NCBI RefSeq assembly: GCF_023806635.1
Contig: NZ_JAMTDQ010000014.1
Span: forward strand, 1 to 35,507
Length of the DNA stretch: 35,507 bases
From: Accumulibacter sp.
GTDB lineage: Bacteria > Pseudomonadota > Gammaproteobacteria > Burkholderiales > Rhodocyclaceae
Reading direction: 5' to 3'
Made by a program: the position numbers and the translations under genes. Under the pieces are notes generated by a model, which was not told the DNA's origin, did no database searches, and saw only the letters and a list, made by a program, of their open reading frames with translations. Shown piece after piece: positions 31,314 through 35,507 of the stretch. Each line of letters opens with the position of its first letter. Position 1 is the first letter of the stretch.

Positions 31314-32072
31314 ATGAAGAGTTTCGGGGCGATCATCATCGGCGACGAGATCCTGTCGGGAAAACGCGTCGACCGGCACTTCGCGCGCATGGCCGAACTG
31401 CTGGCGGAGCGTGGACTGCGCCTGTCGTGGGTCGAGTACCTTGGCGACGAGCGCGCGCGCATCGCCGACAGCCTGCGCCGCAGCCTCGCCGCCGGCGACA
31501 TCGTCTTCTCGTTCGGCGGCATCGGCAACACCCCCGACGATCACACGCGGCAGGCAGCGGCGGCGGCGCTCGGTGTCGACCTGGTGCTGCACCCCGACGC
31601 CGAACGCGAGATCCGCGCCCGCTTCGGCGCCGAGATCACCGACGTCCGCCTGCTGCTCGGCACCTTCCCGCGCGGAGTCGATATCGTCCCCAATCCGTTC
31701 AACCGCATTCCCGGCTTCCGCGTGCGTGACCACCACTTCCTGCCGGGCTTCCCGCAAATGGCGCACCCGATGGCCGAATGGGCGCTCGATACCTTCTACG
31801 CCGATCTCTGTCGGCAGCAGGAGCGGGTGGACAAGGCGTTCCTGCTCACCGGCAGCAATGCCTACGAGAGCGCGCTGCTCGACCTGATGGAGCGGATCGT
31901 CGCCGATTTTCCGCGTCTGCGGCTGTTCAGCTTGCCGTCGATGGCCGAGGACGGACAGCGGCGCTACCTCGAACTTGGTGTCGAGGGCGAGCCGGAACTC
32001 GTCGAGCAGGCGATGGCGGCGATCCGGCACGAGGTCGAGCGGCGCGGCATCAGCTGGCAGTGGCGGCCCTGA
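31314..32072 (+). CDS. MoCF/CinA N-terminal-domain protein (molybdopterin-binding fold)
   Basis: A stand-alone molybdopterin-binding-like domain of 252 residues. It opens with IIIGDEILSGKRVD (7-20) and has FGGIGNTPDDHT (67-78), the two signature motifs of the CinA/MogA fold. It lacks the C-terminal CinA nicotinamide-nucleotide amidase domain, so it is not full-length CinA. Proteins of this kind are annotated as competence/damage-inducible A family; in full CinA this domain has an ADP-ribose/NMN-related pyrophosphatase role. Function here is unproven. ATG 31314 follows AGGGAGAG, 26 bp after hrpA, so the two are likely co-transcribed. True molybdenum cofactor work is doubtful as no mo- genes are near. 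Confidence 0.85.
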   Translation: MKSFGAIIIGDEILSGKRVDRHFARMAELLAERGLRLSWVEYLGDERARIADSLRRSLAAGDIVFSFGGIGNTPDDHTRQAAAAALGVDLVLHPDAEREIRARFGAEITDVRLLLGTFPRGVDIVPNPFNRIPGFRVRDHHFLPGFPQMAHPMAEWALDTFYADLCRQQERVDKAFLLTGSNAYESALLDLMERIVADFPRLRLFSLPSMAEDGQRRYLELGVEGEPELVEQAMAAIRHEVERRGISWQWRP

Positions 32073-32093
32073 ACCGGCGCCCGTGAACGAACA

Positions 32094-32113
32094 ACCCCGG
32101 CCGGGGCCGGGGT
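32094..32113. terminator. GC-rich hairpin between convergent genes
   Basis: An 8-bp stem (32094-32101 with 32106-32113, arm ACCCCGGC) closes a 4-base loop. On the minus strand it is followed by TTGTTCGTTC, a partly T-rich tail that would end the phasin transcript; on the plus strand it could end the hrpA unit, but less efficiently. Confidence 0.5.
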
Positions 32114-32149
32114 GTCGGGCAGGGAGATCGGACTCCCCGGGGCGAAAGC

Positions 32150-32698
32150 CTACTTCTTCGGCACGAGGGCAGCCGCTGCCTGTGCGGTGGCGCTGTTCGC
32201 CGCCTTGACGTTGGTGTCGACGATGTCGGTCATCTGCTTCGCCATCTGCGAGATGTTCTCGAAGGCGGTCGTGGTGACGTTGACCATCTGCTTCATCGCC
32301 GAACCGAAGACATCGCCGGCAACCGGCGAGGCGAGGCCGGTCTTCTCGATCAGGCCGCTCGCGTTGTGGCGGACGTTGTTGTACTGCTCTTCCATGACCG
32401 AAGTGATCTCGCGCTGCATGTTGGCCGACAGGTCATACAGGTTGCGCGCATACTCCATCAGCTTGTCGACGTTGGGGCGGGCGATCGAACCGGCGATCTC
32501 GCCGAGTTGCTGCGGATCCTTGACGCCAAGAAGCTGCTGCGCACCGTTGGCGCTGCTGTTGAAGAGTTCGCGGCTGGCGGCCAGGTTGAGGGCGGAGAGC
32601 TGCTCGAGGCCCTGAAAGGCAGTGCGCACCAGCGTCATCATGACCTGTGCGTTGGCTTTCTGGCTCTCGGCGAGTTTTTCCAGATCGATAGTGCTCAT
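32150..32698 (-). CDS. phaP: Phasin family protein (PHA granule-associated), copy 1
   Basis: Small amphipathic helical protein that coats polyhydroxyalkanoate granules and controls their size and number. The 182-residue protein matches the phasin family in length and in the pattern of the first 110 residues (LEKLAESQKANAQVMMTL, then LNLAASRELFNSSANGAQQL with VKDPQQL). It ends in an Ala/Thr-rich helix and KK. ATG 32698 follows a strong GGAGGT. A second, related phasin gene lies 195 bp upstream on the same strand; the two share layout and the LNL..SR/TA pattern but differ widely, so duplication is old. No phaC or phaR gene is present. Its own promoter was not found; it may be read from the copy 2 promoter. 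Confidence 0.88.
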   Translation of the reverse strand: MSTIDLEKLAESQKANAQVMMTLVRTAFQGLEQLSALNLAASRELFNSSANGAQQLLGVKDPQQLGEIAGSIARPNVDKLMEYARNLYDLSANMQREITSVMEEQYNNVRHNASGLIEKTGLASPVAGDVFGSAMKQMVNVTTTAFENISQMAKQMTDIVDTNVKAANSATAQAAAALVPKK

Positions 32699-32806
32699 TG
32701 ATACCTCCGTGGTGGTAAGGGTGCTGTCGGCGTGCGGCAGGACGGGCACGCCCGAAAGTTCATGCTTCGCGCATCAGGCCAGGCTGGGCAACCGTCTGCT
32801 GGCTGC

Positions 32807-32847
32807 GAGCGAAGAATCCCCCGGACGATGCCGAGGGTCCTTCGCTC
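32807..32847 (-). other. Stem-loop between the two phasin genes
   Basis: A perfect 8-bp outer stem (32807-32814 with 32840-32847, GAGCGAAG/CTTCGCTC) continues inward as a broken stem with a G-U pair and a bulge. It lacks a T-run on either strand, so it may be an RNA processing or stability element, or a weak attenuator, between phasin copy 2 and copy 1. Confidence 0.35.
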
Positions 32848-32893
32848 AGCACGCAGTGACCGCGCACTGCCAAATGGCCGTTTCTGGCGCCGC

Positions 32894-33445
32894 CTACTTC
32901 TTGGCGACTGCGGCGGTGGCGCCGACCGCCTTGACGGTCGCATTGGTTGCGGCAGCGACATTGGCTTCGGCGATGTCGGCGACCTGCTTGGCGGCCTTGT
33001 TCATGCTGTCGAAAGCCGAAGTGGCAGCGGCGACGGCCGACTTGACGGCATTGACGGCGACTTCGGAGCCGGGAGGCGAGTTCTTGGTGGCCTTCTCGAG
33101 CAGCGCGAGCATCTGCTTCTGGAAGTCGTTGAACTGCGCTTCGAGCAGCTTGCTGATCTCTTCCTTCGACTGCGCCGAGATTTCATAGACGCTGCGCGTG
33201 TAGGCGACGGCCTTTTCCAGGCCGGGCTGGGCCAGCGATGCCTGCAGGGCGAAGAACTCCTGGGCGTCCTTGGCACCGAGCATCGCCTTGGCATTGGCAA
33301 CGCCATCCTCGAGCATTGAGCGGGCGGTGTTCAGGTTGAGCGCGGCGATCCGCTCGGCACTGGCCAGCGCGGTGTTGGCAAGGGTCAGCATCGCATCAAC
33401 GGAAGCCTTGTTGGCGGCAGCGAACTGTTCGGGGGTATTGAACAT
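32894..33445 (-). CDS. phaP: Phasin family protein (PHA granule-associated), copy 2
   Basis: 183-residue phasin, all helical, with the family opening MFNTPEQFAAANKASVDAM, then LNLNTARSMLEDGVANAKAM and the conserved GAKDAQEFFALQASLAQPG region (about 68-86). The end is Ala/Val-rich with AVAKK. ATG 33445 follows GAGGAG. It is the better phasin match of the pair and is the one next to a near-consensus promoter with two flanking repeats, suggesting high but repressible expression during PHA accumulation. PHA storage is central to polyphosphate- and glycogen-accumulating Rhodocyclales, which fits the suggested host. Confidence 0.92.
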   Translation of the reverse strand: MFNTPEQFAAANKASVDAMLTLANTALASAERIAALNLNTARSMLEDGVANAKAMLGAKDAQEFFALQASLAQPGLEKAVAYTRSVYEISAQSKEEISKLLEAQFNDFQKQMLALLEKATKNSPPGSEVAVNAVKSAVAAATSAFDSMNKAAKQVADIAEANVAAATNATVKAVGATAAVAKK

Positions 33446-33530
33446 GGCGATCTCCTCAAGAAAGTGTGGGTACAACACAACATGTGCAATGATCCAGACA
33501 CCGACCGCTTGGCTTCACAGCCTCCCGGTG

Positions 33531-33547
33531 TTTTGCTGCACTGCACC
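33531..33547 (-). promoter_or_regulatory. Putative operator repeat B, just after the phasin start site
   Basis: On the minus strand this 17-mer reads GGTGCAGTGCAGCAAAA and shares 13 of 17 bases with repeat A (33590-33606) in the same orientation. It covers about +3 to +19 of the predicted phasin transcript, where a bound repressor would block RNA polymerase. Confidence 0.5.
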
Positions 33548-33556
33548 ATGTCGCGC

Positions 33557-33584
33557 ATTATATGCCTCGTTTGCCGCTTGTCAA
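33557..33584 (-). promoter_or_regulatory. Near-perfect sigma-70 promoter of phasin copy 2
   Basis: On the minus strand TTGACA (33584-33579), a 16-bp spacer and TATAAT (33562-33557) match both consensus boxes completely; only the spacer is one base short of ideal. Transcription would start near 33550 and leave a leader of about 105 bases before the phasin ATG. Confidence 0.85.
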
Positions 33585-33589
33585 CAGTT

Positions 33590-33606
33590 TTTTGTTGCAA
33601 CGCACA
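33590..33606 (-). promoter_or_regulatory. Putative operator repeat A, just before the phasin -35 box
   Basis: On the minus strand this 17-mer reads TGTGCGTTGCAACAAAA. It matches repeat B at 13 of 17 positions, sharing GTGC, TGCA and CAAAA, and contains the palindrome TTGCAA. It lies at about -40 to -56. PhaR-type regulators of PHA genes are known to bind TGC/GCA-rich dyads, so PhaR is a reasonable candidate. Confidence 0.5.
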
Positions 33607-33785
33607 AAACTTCATTCCCATGATTTCATTGTGATTGTTCATGGAGCCACAGCAGCCCGACGGGCCAGGCGAGAATGCTGCCCCGCCGCATGACGGGATC
33701 GACGGCAAGTTGGGGGAGCAAACGGGAGGACTCCGGCGCGACCCGCGGCACGAATCGCAGCGTGTGCGAACGTCTTCGCAGGAGC
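33607..33785. other. Spacer between lptA and the phasin promoter
   Basis: The phasin-to-lptA gap is 340 bp; its lower part holds the phasin leader and promoter. This remaining 179 bp has an AT-richer start (33607-33640) and then ordinary GC-rich sequence. I see no gene, no lptB remnant and no clear terminator for lptA. Confidence 0.4.
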
Positions 33786-34394
33786 TCAGTCGGTGCGCGG
33801 CGCGACCCTGGCCGCCGGTTTGAGATTCAGGGGCTCCTTCTTCGTCTCGGCAGCGCCGTCGCCCTTGGCCTTCGGCTGGATGATGGCACGCACGCGCGCC
33901 TGTCCCTCGCCAGTGGCGTTCTTCGTCGTGCCACCACCGGTGGTGACGAGGAATTTCTCGTTGATCGCGTCATAGGAAATGTAGCGCCCCCGCACCTCGT
34001 CCTGCCCGCTGCGCACCCAGGCGCGATTGAAGAACTGCGTCGTGTCGCTGCGCGCGTCGTATTCGATCCGCTCGGCCTCGCCTTCGACATACTCGTCCAC
34101 GCCGTCCCGCTTCTGCCTGAAGCGCGCCAGGCCATTCGCGCCACCGGTCGCGACGGCCTTCTGGAAACCATCGGCATCCTGCGTGACGACCAGGCGGGCG
34201 GTACGCAACTCGGTCGTTCCCTGGATGAGTACTGCATTTCCCTCGAGCGTCTGCACCTTGTTCAGATCGTCGAGGCTGAGGCGGTCCGCTTCAAGATGGA
34301 TCGGCTTCTCGCGGTCTGCCCGTTCGGCTTGCACCGGCAGGCAAAGGGCAAGCAGTACGCCGCTCAGACAACTGCTGCAAATCATCCTGTTCAT
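33786..34394 (-). CDS. lptA: LPS transport periplasmic protein LptA
   Basis: Forms the periplasmic bridge that carries lipopolysaccharide from LptC to the outer membrane LptDE complex. The 202-residue protein has a signal peptide with likely cleavage after VQA (residue 23) and an OstA/LptA beta-jellyroll domain beginning KPIHLEADRLSLDD and including TLEGNAVLIQGTTELRTARLVV. The C-terminal tail is Lys/Ala-rich. ATG 34394 overlaps the lptC stop by 4 bp (ATGA). In most betaproteobacteria lptB and rpoN follow directly; here the next gene downstream is a phasin. Confidence 0.93.
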   Translation of the reverse strand: MNRMICSSCLSGVLLALCLPVQAERADREKPIHLEADRLSLDDLNKVQTLEGNAVLIQGTTELRTARLVVTQDADGFQKAVATGGANGLARFRQKRDGVDEYVEGEAERIEYDARSDTTQFFNRAWVRSGQDEVRGRYISYDAINEKFLVTTGGGTTKNATGEGQARVRAIIQPKAKGDGAAETKKEPLNLKPAARVAPRTD

Positions 34395-34987
34395 GTCTTC
34401 GGTTTCTTCTTCCTGGCGAATGGACTCTCGATCTCGCCGCGCACGTCGGATTCGAGAACGTAGGTCTGCAGGGCGTGGTCCACCCGCATGCCGACCCCCT
34501 GCACCCAGGAAGCCCCCTGGGTGATCAGCACCTTGCTGCCGGTGTAGGCGCGCTTCTCATCGGTCAGCACCGTGAGCTCGGGCGTCTCGGCGAGCAGGGC
34601 AGCCTGCCTGCCGCTGGCGGCGCGACGGATCTCGACCTGTCCGCCGAGATCGACCTGCTTCGCCTTTTCCGTGGCCCTGCCTTCGTCGGCGCGGATGGTG
34701 ACCGTCGGCTTCGCCGGCGTAACGAAGGCCAGCCTTGGTTGTGTGAACTCGCTCGTCTCATCGTCCGGGTAGTGCCGCACTTCCACCGCCTCGATCCTGT
34801 AGAGCAGCACGCCGGCTGCGTCGAGTCGGTGCCCGCGGACATCGTTGAGAATGGCGTCCGGGTCATGACGGTTGCGGCCGTCACGCGTCGCGTCGGGCAA
34901 CTCGGTCGCGTAGCGCAACCAGGCGCTCAGCGCCACCAGCACCAGCATGATGCTCAGCGGCAACACTGCGCTGCTCCACTTCTTCAT
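34391..34987 (-). CDS. lptC: LPS export protein LptC
   Basis: Inner membrane protein that receives lipopolysaccharide from LptBFG and passes it to LptA. The 198-residue protein has one N-terminal membrane span (about residues 7-24, AVLPLSIMLVLVALSAWL) and a periplasmic beta-jellyroll with PDAILNDVRGHRLDAAGVLLY and YPDDETSEFTQPRLAF, typical of the family. ATG 34987 overlaps the kdsC stop by one base, so translation is coupled. Its stop overlaps lptA, making kdsC-lptC-lptA one messenger. Confidence 0.93.
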   Translation of the reverse strand: MKKWSSAVLPLSIMLVLVALSAWLRYATELPDATRDGRNRHDPDAILNDVRGHRLDAAGVLLYRIEAVEVRHYPDDETSEFTQPRLAFVTPAKPTVTIRADEGRATEKAKQVDLGGQVEIRRAASGRQAALLAETPELTVLTDEKRAYTGSKVLITQGASWVQGVGMRVDHALQTYVLESDVRGEIESPFARKKKPKT

Positions 34988-35507
34988 CACCGGTCCGCCG
35001 TCAGGTAAGGGGCAAAGAGTTCCTGCAAACGGCCCTGCGCCTCGAGAATGAACTCGCAGGCCTCGCGCACCGCGCCACGGCCGCCACGCCGCCCGGTGAC
35101 CAGCCAGGCATGCTCGCGCACCAGCGGATGCGCATCGTGCGGTGTCGCCGAAAAGCCGCAGGCGCGCATCAGCGCCAGATCGGGCAGATCGTCGCCCATG
35201 TAGCCCGCCTCGTCCCACCCGAGCCCCAGCTCGGCCAGCAAACGTCGCATCTGCGCGGGCTTGTCGTCGACCCCCTGATGGAGATGCCCGATACCCAGGT
35301 TCTGTGCCCGCAACTCGACACAGCGGGCACGCCTGCCGGTGATGATCGCCACGGTGATGCCGACCTCGGCGAGCAGTTTCAGACCGAAACCGTCGAGGGT
35401 GTTGAAAGCCTTGATCTCGACTCCGTCATCAGAGAAATACAGCGAGCCATCGCTGAGCACGCCATCGACGTCGAAAGCCATCAGTCGCAGGCGGCGTGCA
35501 CGCGCCG
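34987..35507 (-). CDS. kdsC: 3-deoxy-D-manno-octulosonate 8-phosphate phosphatase KdsC (5' end beyond window)
   Basis: HAD-type phosphatase that makes free Kdo for the inner core of lipopolysaccharide. The visible part ends with a complete C terminus. It shows the catalytic FDVDGVLSDG (nucleophile Asp and acid/base Asp), ITGRR, the Lys in DDKPAQM and GYMGDDLPDLALM. An ATG exists at 35481, but the frame stays open to the window edge and reads RARRLRL before it, as in other KdsC proteins, so the true start is most likely outside. It precedes lptC with a one-base overlap. kdsD usually lies upstream but is not visible. Confidence 0.93.
   Translation of the reverse strand, partial: ARARRLRLMAFDVDGVLSDGSLYFSDDGVEIKAFNTLDGFGLKLLAEVGITVAIITGRRARCVELRAQNLGIGHLHQGVDDKPAQMRRLLAELGLGWDEAGYMGDDLPDLALMRACGFSATPHDAHPLVREHAWLVTGRRGGRGAVREACEFILEAQGRLQELFAPYLTADR

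Noticed and set aside
33635-33823. Small plus-strand open frame between the phasin promoter and lptA
   Set aside because: It overlaps the 3' end of lptA, has no ribosome site and reads as low-complexity Arg/Pro/Gly sequence.

Overview
The window is a high-GC (roughly two thirds G+C by eye), gene-dense stretch of a betaproteobacterial chromosome. The gene orders smc-zipA-ligA, dapC-dapD-PilT/U ATPase-dapE-prmB and kdsC-lptC-lptA, the frequent GTG starts, and two PHA-granule phasins side by side point to the Rhodocyclales. A relative of Candidatus Accumulibacter or Dechloromonas is my best guess, made from gene content and not from a search. Almost everything is core housekeeping. There is no phage, insertion sequence, CRISPR array, toxin-antitoxin or defence locus that I can support.

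Layout. 54-377 (-) is a small, lower-GC hypothetical membrane protein, followed by 323 bp with no supported gene. 701-1330 (+) is a NudF-type ADP-ribose pyrophosphatase. From 12737 down to 1344 runs a long leftward series: smc, zipA, ligA, hpt, a methylthioinosine/MTA phosphorylase-family gene, a second-type peptide deformylase, a five-span membrane protein, a FecR-domain protein with four cysteine-rich repeats, and a low-molecular-weight tyrosine phosphatase. queF and a YecA/SEC-C protein diverge from smc (12923-14066, +) and meet a leftward DMT permease (14265-15176, -). The gap between those two holds a 143-bp element with inverted ends. From 15230 to 21226 (+) lies a tight operon for diaminopimelate synthesis (dapC, dapD, dapE) that also carries a PilU-like pilus ATPase, prmB and a GDSL lipoprotein. 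pepN, rpsO and pnp follow on the same strand. tRNA-Lys(UUU) lies on the minus strand with its own promoter and terminator. hrpA and a CinA/MoCF-domain gene (27337-32072, +) converge on two phasin genes (-). The window ends in the LPS export genes lptA, lptC and kdsC (-); kdsC is cut by the window edge.

How the genes work together. The hpt/phosphorylase pair forms a purine salvage couple: one releases a base from methylthio-nucleoside and the other turns hypoxanthine or guanine into a nucleotide. dapC, dapD and dapE are three consecutive steps of the succinylase route to meso-diaminopimelate and lysine. rpsO-pnp is the classic ribosome/RNA-decay pair with hairpins in the spacer. kdsC-lptC-lptA make Kdo and carry LPS across the periplasm, but lptB and rpoN, which usually follow, are absent and two phasin genes lie there instead.

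The least explained items are the FecR protein with GWCC repeats and its membrane partner (1854-3930), the 143-bp hairpin element (14067-14209), and a near-consensus phasin promoter flanked by two 17-bp direct repeats that look like operator sites (33531-33606). No clearly new biological system is evident; these three are the best leads.
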